From: CAZYBG01 sp964645155
Lineage (GTDB): Bacteria; Pseudomonadota; Alphaproteobacteria; Rhodobacterales; Rhodobacteraceae
Direction: 5' to 3'
Assembly (NCBI GenBank): GCA_964645155.1
Contig: CAZYBG010000039.1
Coordinates: forward strand, 1 to 27,073
DNA: 27,073 nucleotides
Shown: one piece after another, positions 7,808 through 14,846 of the stretch
Layout of the letters: each line of letters starts with the position of its first letter
How positions within the stretch are numbered: the first letter of the stretch is position 1
Translations under genes and position numbers: made by a program
The notes under the pieces: generated by a model
Database searches by the model: none
Seen by the model: only the letters and a program-made list of their open reading frames with translations
What the model was told of the DNA's origin: nothing

Positions 7808-8174
7808 GCCTGCCTCGATCTTCGTTTCTTTCTTGTTGTCCTCACAGTCGCAGAAATCCTGCCGTGTCGCTATCGTCAGTTGCGCGATCGGGGGCCGACC
7901 GCGGCCCACAATCCACAGATTCGGCGGCAAGTTTCGGACGACGGCGCGCGAGAACGGACTGTTTCCCGCAAAAACTCCTTTTTTGATCAAGATGTTAAGA
8001 ACTCTTCGGCGGTCCTTCGCAGCGGTGCGAAAAAGGTACGACGAACGCCAAATTCCTGCCCGATTTGGGGGGCCTTATCTGCCCATACCGAGGCGGGAGA
8101 GTTCGGAGATGGCCGGACAGAACACGCCGCAACGGTGTGAGTTGTGACACCTAGATCCTTTGGAGGGACTACGA
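7808..8174. other. Intergenic region ahead of the Tad pilin, no gene seen
   Basis: 367 bases between the divergent transglycosylase gene and the first pilin, including an AT-richer block around 7965-8010 that stands out from its surroundings. It must hold the promoters of both flanking genes, but I cannot pick a convincing -35/-10 pair. An imperfect dyad GGTGT/ACACC at about 8134-8151 precedes the pilin ribosome binding site. A forward open frame that starts inside the transglycosylase leader looks spurious. Confidence 0.5.
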
Positions 8175-8366
8175 ATGAAACTCTTCGCTCTCGTGAACCA
8201 GTTCAAGAACGACGAATCCGGTGCCGTGACGGTTGACTGGGTCGTGCTGACCGCCGCGATCGTCGGCCTCGGCCTGGCCGTCGTCCTCGCGATCCGTCCG
8301 GCGACCAACGCGCTCGCCACGAAGATCGCGAACGCCGTGAACTCGGTCGAGCCGGGCACGCTCTGA
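8175..8366 (+). CDS. Flp-like type IVb prepilin (first copy)
   Basis: A 63-aa prepilin, predicted to be the major subunit of the Tad pilus because of its strong ribosome binding site (GGAGGG at 8162-8167) and its own downstream terminator. The leader of 16 residues ends in DESG. Cleavage after Gly16 by the CpaA-type peptidase would give a 47-residue mature chain starting AVTVDWVVLTAAIVGLGLAVV, which is nearly all one hydrophobic helix. Classical Flp pilins have Glu-Tyr at mature positions 5-6; here these are Asp21-Trp22 of the precursor. Related DW-type sequences occur next to Tad genes in Rhodobacterales, as far as I recall, so I read this as a lineage variant. A minor or regulatory pilin is the alternative. 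Confidence 0.85.
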   Translation: MKLFALVNQFKNDESGAVTVDWVVLTAAIVGLGLAVVLAIRPATNALATKIANAVNSVEPGTL

Positions 8367-8432
8367 TCCCGGACGTGAGGCAGGGCCGCCCGCCGAACCC
8401 GGCGGGCAGTCGAAGCCAGATCGACCTGAACG

Positions 8433-8465
8433 TAAAGCCGCGGGAATTCCCGCGGCTTTATGTTT
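8433..8465 (+). terminator. Rho-independent terminator after the first pilin
   Basis: Positions 8433-8460 are a perfect 28-base palindrome: a 12-base arm (TAAAGCCGCGGG), an AATT centre, and the exact complement. The arm ends in TTTA and is followed by TGTTT. The stem is symmetrical, so it could act on either strand. It lies 67 bases after the pilin stop and separates the pilin from the rest of the locus. Confidence 0.85.
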
Positions 8466-8638
8466 CGTACCGCCCCCGGGCAACCGCACCTTGCCGACAG
8501 ACTGTTTCCGTCGGCCCCGCGCAGAACCCGGCTTTGTCCTGCGGCCGCCCGGATTTGGCCGCAATGTAAGGCAAAGCTGATGCGGAGAGAGGGGTGGTTT
8601 CCGCCCCGCGGTCGCCCTCGCTGGAAGGTTGTCGAGAG

Positions 8639-8830
8639 ATGCGCAGCAAGATTGTCGAGTTCCTTCACGGCGAAAGCGGCGCAGTCACCGCCGACTGGGT
8701 CGTCCTGACCGGGATGATCGTCGGCCTCGTCCTCGGCTTCAGCGTGATCTTCGGCGACGACATCTGGGGCGCGTCGATCAACGTGATGGAGAAGACCGGC
8801 GACGCCGCACTGGCCTCCGTCGACATCTGA
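8639..8830 (+). CDS. Flp-like type IVb prepilin (second copy)
   Basis: A second 63-aa prepilin. The leader of 14 residues ends in GESG, and the mature chain would start AVTADWVVLTGMIVGLVLG and finish with an acidic tail containing GDDIWGAS and SVDI. The ESGAVTxDWVVLT core is shared with the first copy, which points to duplication, but the C-terminal halves differ fully in charge. It also has Asp-Trp at mature positions 5-6. The start at 8639 follows GGAAGG at 8623-8628. It is separated from the first copy by a terminator and from cpaB by a promoter, so it is probably an independent unit. It may be an alternative major pilin or a minor pilin. Confidence 0.8.
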   Translation: MRSKIVEFLHGESGAVTADWVVLTGMIVGLVLGFSVIFGDDIWGASINVMEKTGDAALASVDI

Positions 8831-8927
8831 CCGTGCCCCGCTGCGGCGGCGTCTCGCCGTCGGGACGTCCGGGCCGCGACCCGGGATATGTGACAATCCC
8901 CCTCAATGCCCTGCACCGATCACGGGT

Positions 8928-8956
8928 TTGCCACAATTGGCTGTCACCGATATAGA
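8928..8956 (+). promoter_or_regulatory. Candidate sigma70 promoter of cpaB
   Basis: TTGCCA at 8928-8933 and TATAGA at 8951-8956 are separated by exactly 17 bases, the best promoter-like match I find in the window. Transcription from about 8963 would give a leader of about 53 bases before cpaB. Confidence 0.65.
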
Positions 8957-9015
8957 GTATCGCCGCGCCGCGCTGAGTCGCCGCGCGCCATTGTTCTGCT
9001 GAGAAAGGTGACAGC

Positions 9016-9855
9016 ATGCGCTTCGTGTTCGGCCTCGTACTTCTCATAGGGGTCGCCCTCGCCGGGGGCGCTGTCTACGTTGCGCAGGGCTACATCGACC
9101 AGTACGAGACGGAACTGGCGGCCGAGCGCGAGGCGCTCGCGCAGCGAGTGACGGTGAAGGAGATCTACGTCGCCGCGGCGCCGCTGCGCTATGGCGACAT
9201 CCTGCTGCCCGAGCACGTGAAGCTTGTCCGCTTCCCCGAGGAATCGATGCCCGAGGGCGCCTTCTTCGACGAGGCGACCCTGTTCCCGAACGGCAATGCC
9301 GAGGCGCGCGTGGTCCTCCGCGCGATCGAGGTGAACGAACCGGTGCTCTCGACCAAGGTCACCGAACCGGGCGAGGAGGCGGGGGTTGCCACCTTCCTCG
9401 AAGCGGGCCGCCGTGCCTTCACGATCAACGTCGACGTCACCAGCGGCGTCTCGGGCTTCCTCAGCCCCGGCGACCGCGTCGACGTGTTCTGGAGCGGCGA
9501 CATCAACGGCCGCAGCGCCACGCAGCTCATCAAGCCCGGCGTCAAGATCGTCGCGATTGACCAGTCGGCCGACCAGGACCGGCTCGAGCCGACGATCGCC
9601 CGCACCGTGACGGTCGAGGTTTCGCCGACCGACGTGGCTTCCCTGGCACAGGCCCAGGCGACCGGCCGGCTCAGCCTCGCCCTTGTCGGCGTCGCCGACA
9701 CGACGGCGATCGAAGGCACGATCGAGGTCGACCAGCGCGCGCTTCTCGGCATTCAGGAAGACATCGTCGAGGAGGTGCAGCAGGAAGAGATCTGCACGAT
9801 CAAGACACGCAGGGCGGGTGAACTGGTCGACGTCGTCATCCCCTGCACGAACTGA
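9016..9855 (+). CDS. cpaB: Tad pilus assembly protein CpaB (RcpC)
   Basis: A 279-aa protein anchored by an N-terminal helix at residues about 5-24, with the rest in the periplasm. VTVKEIYVAAAPLRYGDIL to about residue 115 is the SAF-type domain found in CpaB, followed by the RcpC region (RRAFTINVDVTSGVSGFLSPGDRVDVFW, VEVSPTDVASLAQAQATGRLSLAL). CpaB associates with the secretin CpaC and is needed for pilus biogenesis in Tad systems. The C-terminal part has two cysteines (EEICTIKTRR and VIPCTN), a possible disulfide. The ATG is preceded by GAAAGGTG. A terminator-like hairpin follows the stop, so it may not be fully co-transcribed with cpaC. Confidence 0.93.
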   Translation: MRFVFGLVLLIGVALAGGAVYVAQGYIDQYETELAAEREALAQRVTVKEIYVAAAPLRYGDILLPEHVKLVRFPEESMPEGAFFDEATLFPNGNAEARVVLRAIEVNEPVLSTKVTEPGEEAGVATFLEAGRRAFTINVDVTSGVSGFLSPGDRVDVFWSGDINGRSATQLIKPGVKIVAIDQSADQDRLEPTIARTVTVEVSPTDVASLAQAQATGRLSLALVGVADTTAIEGTIEVDQRALLGIQEDIVEEVQQEEICTIKTRRAGELVDVVIPCTN

Positions 9856-9888
9856 TCCCGACCCGCGACCCGCCCACCGTAAGACCCG

Positions 9889-9927
9889 ACGCCGCGCACC
9901 CGATATGGTGGGCGGCGTTTTCATTTT
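9889..9927 (+). terminator. Terminator-like hairpin between cpaB and cpaC
   Basis: ACGCCGC-G-CACC (9889-9900) pairs with GGTG-G-GCGGCGT (9907-9918) around a six-base loop, with a single internal G-G mismatch, and is followed by TTTTCATTTT. It sits 33 bases after the cpaB stop. It would at least attenuate transcription into cpaC. Confidence 0.7.
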
Positions 9928-9952
9928 CCCGACATTTTGCGACTGTTGCAAG

Positions 9953-9961
9953 TTATCCACA
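9953..9961 (+). promoter_or_regulatory. Isolated DnaA-box consensus match
   Basis: The nonamer TTATCCACA, identical to the strong E. coli DnaA box, occurs once in the 223-base gap before cpaC. A single copy without neighbours does not make an origin. It could be a DnaA-responsive regulatory site or chance. Confidence 0.2.
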
Positions 9962-10078
9962 TCAAGACTACCGGCCAAGCATCTGATTCTTGCAAAAAAA
10001 CCCCCACTGCCGCATGGTGAGCGCAATCAACGGGCGGCAAGACCCGGCAAATGAAGCGTGATCAGAGAGGCAGGTCAC

Positions 10079-11434
10079 ATGAAAATGAAGACGCTTTTGA
10101 AGGCAGGACTGCTGGGTTTCGCAGTCAGCCTTTCTGTCGCGCCCATCGCCGGCGCCCAGAACCTTCGCATCCTGAGCGGCAGCTCTTCCGAGCCGCTCCA
10201 GGTGCCCATGAACCGGGCCGTGGTCGTCGAGAGCGACCAGCCCTTCGCAGAGCTTTCCATCGCCAATCCGGGCATCGCCGACATCTCGACGCTGTCCGAC
10301 CGGTCGATCTACGTGCTGGGCAAGGCGCCGGGCCGCACCACGATGACGCTGCTCGGCCCCGACGGGACGCTGCTCGCGAACGTCGAGGTGCATGTCACCC
10401 CCGACATCGCCGAGTTCAAGGAACGGCTGGGCCAGATCCTGCCGGGCGAAACCATCGAGGTGCGCACGGCGAATGACGGCATCGTGCTCTCCGGGACGGT
10501 CTCGTCGACCGCCCGGCTCGACCGCGCGCTCGACCTCGCCCAGCGCTACGCGCCGGACCGGGTGTCGAACCTGATGACGGTCGGCGGCAGCCAGCAGGTC
10601 ATGCTGAAGGTCCGGTTCGCGGAAGTGTCGCGGTCGATCAGCAAGAGCCTGTCGGGCAACATCTCGCTTCTGAGCACCGACGATCCGGTGGGCCTGATCT
10701 CCGGGTCGCTCACCGGCGATGGCACGAGCAGGGGATCGCTCGGCTTCTCGGGCAACGTCGGCAGCCTCGAGTTCGAGGTCCTGCTGGAGGCGCTGGAGAA
10801 CCGCGGCCTGGTGCGGACCCTGGCCGAGCCCAATCTTACCGCCCTTTCGGGCCAACAGGCGACGTTCCTCGCCGGTGGCGAGTACCCCGTTCCCGTCGCG
10901 CAGGACGACGACACGATCACGGTGGAGTTCAAGCCTTTCGGCGTCGAACTCAACTTCACGCCGCGCGTCGTCGACGGCAGCATCATCAACCTCGAGATCG
11001 AGGCCGCGGTTTCGGCTGTCGACCCCAATCTCAACTTCAGCGTCGGCGAGATCAATATCGAAGGCTTCAGCCGCCGCTCGACCGGCAGCACCGTCGAGAT
11101 GCGTGACGGGGAGAGCTTCGCGATCGCTGGCCTGCTGCAGGACGACTTCCGCGACCTGAGCGGTCAGGTGCCGTGGCTGGGCGACATCCCAGTGCTCGGC
11201 GCGCTGTTCCGCAGCAGCGAGTACCAGCGCAGCCAGACCGAACTGGTCGTGATCGTCACGCCACATCTCGTCACGCCGGTGCGCGGCGAGGCGCTGGCGC
11301 TGCCGACCGACCGCATCCGCCCGCCGTCCGAGGCCGATCTCTTCCTGTTCGGCAGGACGGCCGGCGGGACTGGCGCTGCGGCCGAGGTCGCGCGGCAGGA
11401 CTTCAATGGCTCCTATGGCTACGTGATGGAGTGA
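10079..11434 (+). CDS. cpaC: Tad pilus secretin CpaC (RcpA)
   Basis: Forms the outer-membrane channel for the pilus. The 451-aa precursor has a signal peptide (about residues 1-26, ending APIAGA). Then comes the pilus-specific N-terminal domain (SEPLQVPMNRAVVVESDQPF, IYVLGKAPGRTTMTLL), a BON-like region (about 115-170) and the secretin domain from about residue 180. The last contains LKVRFAEVSRSISKSL, ALSGQQATFLAGGEYPVPV, STVEMRDGESFAIAGLL and the C-terminal VPWLGDIPVLGALFRS and TELVVIVTPHLVTPV blocks that mark the family. The ATG at 10079 follows GAGAGG; a second ATG two codons on is also possible. The lipoprotein gene starts five bases after its stop. Confidence 0.96.
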   Translation: MKMKTLLKAGLLGFAVSLSVAPIAGAQNLRILSGSSSEPLQVPMNRAVVVESDQPFAELSIANPGIADISTLSDRSIYVLGKAPGRTTMTLLGPDGTLLANVEVHVTPDIAEFKERLGQILPGETIEVRTANDGIVLSGTVSSTARLDRALDLAQRYAPDRVSNLMTVGGSQQVMLKVRFAEVSRSISKSLSGNISLLSTDDPVGLISGSLTGDGTSRGSLGFSGNVGSLEFEVLLEALENRGLVRTLAEPNLTALSGQQATFLAGGEYPVPVAQDDDTITVEFKPFGVELNFTPRVVDGSIINLEIEAAVSAVDPNLNFSVGEINIEGFSRRSTGSTVEMRDGESFAIAGLLQDDFRDLSGQVPWLGDIPVLGALFRSSEYQRSQTELVVIVTPHLVTPVRGEALALPTDRIRPPSEADLFLFGRTAGGTGAAAEVARQDFNGSYGYVME

Positions 11435-11439
11435 GACAG

Positions 11440-11814
11440 ATGCGTATGCAGATCAGAACGCTCCTTTGCGCTGCCGGCCTGGTGGCCCTCGGCGCCTGCG
11501 GCGAGACGGGGCGCGACTTCTACGGCGAAGCCGGCGCAAGCCTCGACGAAGGCGGCTTCGGGAACCCGACGATGCAGAACATGCTGGCCCAGATGTGCAT
11601 CGGCCAGGCGAAGGGCCACATCGTGCCCGATCCGATCGTCGTGCTCGACCCGCGGCAGAGCACGCCGAGCCAGCCGGTCTACTATCGTGGCCAGGTCCGC
11701 TGCTCGGGTCACCTCAACGGCAAGTATGCCGAGGTGATCTTCCAGGAGTACATCACCAGCGCGGTGCCGCTGCCGGTCATCGAGGAAGCGACCGCGGAAG
11801 AGGGCGGCGGCTGA
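11440..11814 (+). CDS. Small lipoprotein in the cpaD position
   Basis: A 124-aa lipoprotein precursor: signal peptide and lipobox LGAC with the lipidated Cys at residue 20. The segment GGFGNPTMQNMLAQM resembles the FG-x-x-T-x-x-N-L-A-x-Q-V core of CpaD family pilus lipoproteins. The gene sits between the secretin and cpaE, where cpaD lies in Caulobacter-type loci. However, it is roughly half the usual CpaD length (about 200-250 aa) and the rest, with two further cysteines (in AQMCIG and QVRCSG), is not recognisable to me. It may be a reduced CpaD or an unrelated secretin-associated lipoprotein. GGAG, eight bases before the ATG and inside the end of cpaC, supports coupled translation. A strong hairpin follows. 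Confidence 0.75.
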   Translation: MRMQIRTLLCAAGLVALGACGETGRDFYGEAGASLDEGGFGNPTMQNMLAQMCIGQAKGHIVPDPIVVLDPRQSTPSQPVYYRGQVRCSGHLNGKYAEVIFQEYITSAVPLPVIEEATAEEGGG

Positions 11815-11828
11815 CACGCCGCTGCGCT

Positions 11829-11842
11829 GCCCCGCGAGGGGC
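11829..11842 (+). other. Short hairpin with GCGA tetraloop
   Basis: GCCCC-GCGA-GGGGC is a five-base perfect stem with a GNRA-type loop, 15 bases after the lipoprotein stop and just ahead of the larger hairpin at 11860. It might protect the upstream message from 3' decay. Confidence 0.4.
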
Positions 11843-11859
11843 GGCGCGAAGAAACTAGA

Positions 11860-11895
11860 GGGCGCAGCGGAAACCATGGTCCGCTGCGCCCTTCA
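11860..11895 (+). terminator. Terminator-like hairpin before cpaE
   Basis: A perfect 12-base stem, GGGCGCAGCGGA (11860-11871) with TCCGCTGCGCCC (11880-11891), closes an eight-base loop and is followed by TTCAT. The T tract is short, so termination may be partial. Together with the 255-base gap, it suggests that cpaE starts a new transcription unit; I see no clear promoter between 11892 and 12055. Confidence 0.65.
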
Positions 11896-12069
11896 TCGTT
11901 CTGCGATACCGAATAATTAGGCTCATTCAGCCGCAATGTCGCCTAGATTACCCTTCACGTTGCCCATCGTCACAGAGAGTCGCTGATCCCGTCTTCCGGC
12001 GGTTCCGCTGTCTGTGATGGCGGGAAGCGGTATCCTCCCGCAGGACGAATCGGCTGAAGGAGCGTCTCG

Positions 12070-13350
12070 ATGGCCACCACGTCTGCTCTGGGCTCGGAAC
12101 CGGCGCCCATCGTCGCGTGCACGATCTCGCGCGACGTGCAGAACTTCGATCTGCTGATCGAGGACATGGAGGCCGAGCTCGGCGAGCGCTGGGGCGACCT
12201 GACATTCCGCGACGCGCTGGCCTTCCTCGGCCAGCCCGAGGCGCGCAGCCTCGAATTCGTGGCAGTCGCGATGGGCGCCGAGGACGAGGACGAGCTTTCG
12301 CTGGTGGGCGAGATCATCCGCACCGCCAAGGAAAAGAAGCTCAAGGTCATCCTGATCGCCGAGGATGTCGGGCCGATGGCGCTGCACCAGCTCCTCCGCC
12401 TCGGCGCCGACGATTTCTGCCCCTACCCGCTGCCGGAGAACGCGCTGCACGAGGCGATCAAGCGGGTCCGCTCGAACCGGTCCTCGCCGGCGATCATGCT
12501 CGACCCCAATACGCCGGCGAACCTGCAGGCGAACATCGCCGCCGCGGGCGACCGCGAGGGCGTCGTCCTGCCGGTGCACGGCCTGGCCGGAGGCATCGGT
12601 GCCACGACCTTCGCGGTGAACCTCGCGGCCGAGCTCGCGCAGATCGGCCATACGGTCGAGAAGGACAAGCTGAAGCCGCTCAAGGTCTGCCTCCTCGACC
12701 TCGACCTGCAATACGGCTCGGTCGGCACCTATCTCGACCTGCCGCGGCGCGAGTCGGTCTACGAGCTTCTGTCCGATACCGCGAACATGGATGCCGAGAG
12801 CTTCTCGAACGCGCTTCAGGCCTATGACGAGCACCTGATGGTGCTCACCTCGCCGGCCGACATGCTGCCGCTCGACATCATCGCGCCGAACGACATCGCC
12901 GCCGTCGTCGCGATGGCGCGCAAGCTTTTCGACTTCGTCGTGATCGACATGCCCTCGACCGTCGTGCCCTGGACCGAGACCGTCCTGAACGCCTCGCAGA
13001 TCTACTTCGCGCTGGTCGAGCTCGACATGCGCTCGGCGCAGAACACGCTGCGCTTCGTGCGCGCGCTCAAGGCCGAGGACCTGCCGTTCGAACGGCTGCG
13101 CTTCGTCCTGAACCGCGCGCCGAAGTTCACCGACCTGACCGGCAAGGCCCGGGTGAAGCGGATGTCCGAAAGCCTCGACGTGAAGTTCGAGCTGCAGCTG
13201 CCGGACGGCGGCCTGCAGATCGCCGAGGCCAACGACCACGGCCAGCCGCTCTACAAGGAGGAGGCGAAGAACGTCCTCCGCCGGGAAATCGCCAAGCTCG
13301 CCGCTTCGATGCACGCCCTCGTGCAGACCGAAGCCGTCGCCGCCGAATGA
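12070..13350 (+). CDS. cpaE: Tad pilus assembly ATPase-like protein CpaE (TadZ)
   Basis: A 426-aa protein with an atypical receiver-like N-terminal domain (about residues 15-150; LKVILIAEDVGPMALHQLLRLGADDFCPYPL) and a MinD/ParA-type domain from about 165. TadZ/CpaE proteins sit at the cell pole and localise the Tad machine. The Walker A region is HGLAGGIGATT (170-180), with Ala where the P-loop Lys would be and no signature Lys near the start. The switch-like LLDLDLQYGSVGTYLDL and FDFVVIDMPSTVVPWTE are intact. Loss of the lysine is common in TadZ proteins, so scaffolding with weak or no ATP hydrolysis is plausible. The ATG follows GAAGGAG at 12056-12062. cpaF follows after 17 bases. Confidence 0.95.
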   Translation: MATTSALGSEPAPIVACTISRDVQNFDLLIEDMEAELGERWGDLTFRDALAFLGQPEARSLEFVAVAMGAEDEDELSLVGEIIRTAKEKKLKVILIAEDVGPMALHQLLRLGADDFCPYPLPENALHEAIKRVRSNRSSPAIMLDPNTPANLQANIAAAGDREGVVLPVHGLAGGIGATTFAVNLAAELAQIGHTVEKDKLKPLKVCLLDLDLQYGSVGTYLDLPRRESVYELLSDTANMDAESFSNALQAYDEHLMVLTSPADMLPLDIIAPNDIAAVVAMARKLFDFVVIDMPSTVVPWTETVLNASQIYFALVELDMRSAQNTLRFVRALKAEDLPFERLRFVLNRAPKFTDLTGKARVKRMSESLDVKFELQLPDGGLQIAEANDHGQPLYKEEAKNVLRREIAKLAASMHALVQTEAVAAE

Positions 13351-13367
13351 TGTTGAGAGGGTAGCTC

Positions 13368-14834
13368 ATGTTCTCGCGCTACAAGAAAGCCGCGCCGACC
13401 CCGACCCCGTCGAAGCCCGAAGTGACCGCCGCCACCATGGCGCCTGCATCGACCACCAACAGCGCGCCGGTCCCGGCCGCCGAGCCCGCGACGAAGGTCG
13501 CCGTGCGCCCGGCGGCGGCGGTCAGCGCCGCCAAGGCCGCTGCACTGGCCACGCCGGCCGACAAGGAGAAGAAGCGCAAGGAGAAGCTGGCCGACATCAA
13601 GCTCGAGCTGCACAAGCGCCTGCTCGACAGCCTCAACCTGTCGGCGCTCGAACATGCGACCGAGACCGACCTGCGCCAGGAGATCGCCTCGATCTCGGCC
13701 GAGGCGCTCGAGGAAATGGCGATCGTCCTCAACAAGGAAGAACGCTCGACGCTGTTCCAGGACCTCTATGACGAGGTGACCGGCCTCGGTCCGCTCGAGC
13801 CGCTGCTCAAGGACGAGTCGATCAACGACATCCTGGTGAACGGCCCGCATCAGATCTTCGTCGAGCGCTACGGCAAGCTCGAACTGACCGCGACCACCTT
13901 CAAGAACGAGCGGCACCTGCTGCGCATCATCGACAAGATCGTGTCGGCGGTGGGCCGGCGCGTGGACGAATCGAACCCCTATGTCGACGCCCGCCTCGCC
14001 GACGGCTCGCGCTTCAACGCAATGGTGCCGCCGATCGCCGTCGACGGATCGCTGGTATCGATCCGGAAGTTCAAGAAGGACAAGCTCGCCATCGACGACC
14101 TGGTGCGCTTCGGCGCATTCTCGGAGGAGATGGCCGCCTATCTGCAGGCCGCGGTCGCGACGCGCCTCAACATCATCGTCTCCGGCGGTACCGGCTCGGG
14201 CAAGACGACCACTCTCAACGCGCTGTCTTCGTTCATCGACAACGCCGAGCGCATCCTGACGATCGAGGACACCGCGGAACTTCAGCTCCAGCAGACCCAT
14301 GTGGGCCGGATGGAAAGCCGCCCCGCCAACGTCGAGGGCCGCGGCGCGGTGACCCAGCGGGACTGCCTTCGCAACGCGCTGCGGATGCGGCCCGACCGCA
14401 TCATCGTCGNNNNNNNNNNGCTGGACATGCTCCAGGCCATGAACACGGGCCATGACGGGTCGATGACCACGATCCACGCCAACTCGGCCCGCGATGCCGT
14501 CAGCCGTCTGGAAAACATGATCTCGATGGCCGGGATCGAGATGCCGATGAAGGCCATGCGCGGCCAGATCTCCTCGGCCGTCAACCTGATCGTGCAGGTC
14601 AGCCGCCTGCAGGACGGCTCGCGCCGGATGGTCTCGATCACCGAGGTGACCGGGATGGAGGGCGACGTGATCTCGATGCAGGAGGTGTTCCGCTACAAGC
14701 GCGTGGGCCTCACGCCCGAGGCGAAGATCATCGGCCACTTCACGGCGAACGGCGTCCGGTCGCACTTTGCCGAGCGCTTCCGCCAGTGGGGCTACGACCT
14801 GCCGCCGACCATCTACGAACCCTTTGATCCATAA
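13368..14834 (+). CDS. cpaF: Tad pilus assembly ATPase CpaF (TadA), with an assembly gap
   Basis: The hexameric secretion ATPase that powers pilus assembly at the inner membrane. An Ala/Pro-rich N-terminal tail of about 60 residues precedes the conserved domain. It contains ILVNGPHQIFVERYGKLELT, Walker A GGTGSGKTTTLNAL (from about residue 273), Asp box ILTIEDTAELQL, Walker B region RMRPDRIIV and His box TGHDGSMTTIHANS. Ten Ns at 14410-14419 hide the stretch that normally reads GE-x-RG-x-E-x, between IIV and LDM. Family members have eight residues there, but only four codons fit, so the gap appears about 12 bases short while still in frame. I treat the gene as intact in the organism. It is followed after 12 bases by tadB. 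Confidence 0.95.
   Translation: MFSRYKKAAPTPTPSKPEVTAATMAPASTTNSAPVPAAEPATKVAVRPAAAVSAAKAAALATPADKEKKRKEKLADIKLELHKRLLDSLNLSALEHATETDLRQEIASISAEALEEMAIVLNKEERSTLFQDLYDEVTGLGPLEPLLKDESINDILVNGPHQIFVERYGKLELTATTFKNERHLLRIIDKIVSAVGRRVDESNPYVDARLADGSRFNAMVPPIAVDGSLVSIRKFKKDKLAIDDLVRFGAFSEEMAAYLQAAVATRLNIIVSGGTGSGKTTTLNALSSFIDNAERILTIEDTAELQLQQTHVGRMESRPANVEGRGAVTQRDCLRNALRMRPDRIIVXXXXLDMLQAMNTGHDGSMTTIHANSARDAVSRLENMISMAGIEMPMKAMRGQISSAVNLIVQVSRLQDGSRRMVSITEVTGMEGDVISMQEVFRYKRVGLTPEAKIIGHFTANGVRSHFAERFRQWGYDLPPTIYEPFDP
14410..14419. other. Assembly gap (10 Ns) inside cpaF
   Basis: Ten undetermined bases interrupt the conserved Walker B tail of cpaF. The flanking reading frame is continuous across them, but the family spacing implies about 22 missing bases rather than 10. 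Confidence 0.99.
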
Positions 14835-14846
14835 GGACCCGTCCCG

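Noticed and set aside
7806..8147. Forward open frame in the gap before the first pilin
   Set aside because: Starts inside the leader of the divergent transglycosylase gene, no ribosome binding site, no recognisable domain, composition unlike neighbouring genes.
9953..9961. DnaA box as part of a replication origin
   Set aside because: Only one box, no AT-rich unwinding element or box cluster, and pilus genes on both sides.
13368..14834. cpaF as a pseudogene
   Set aside because: The only interruption is a run of Ns; reading frame and motifs are intact on both sides.
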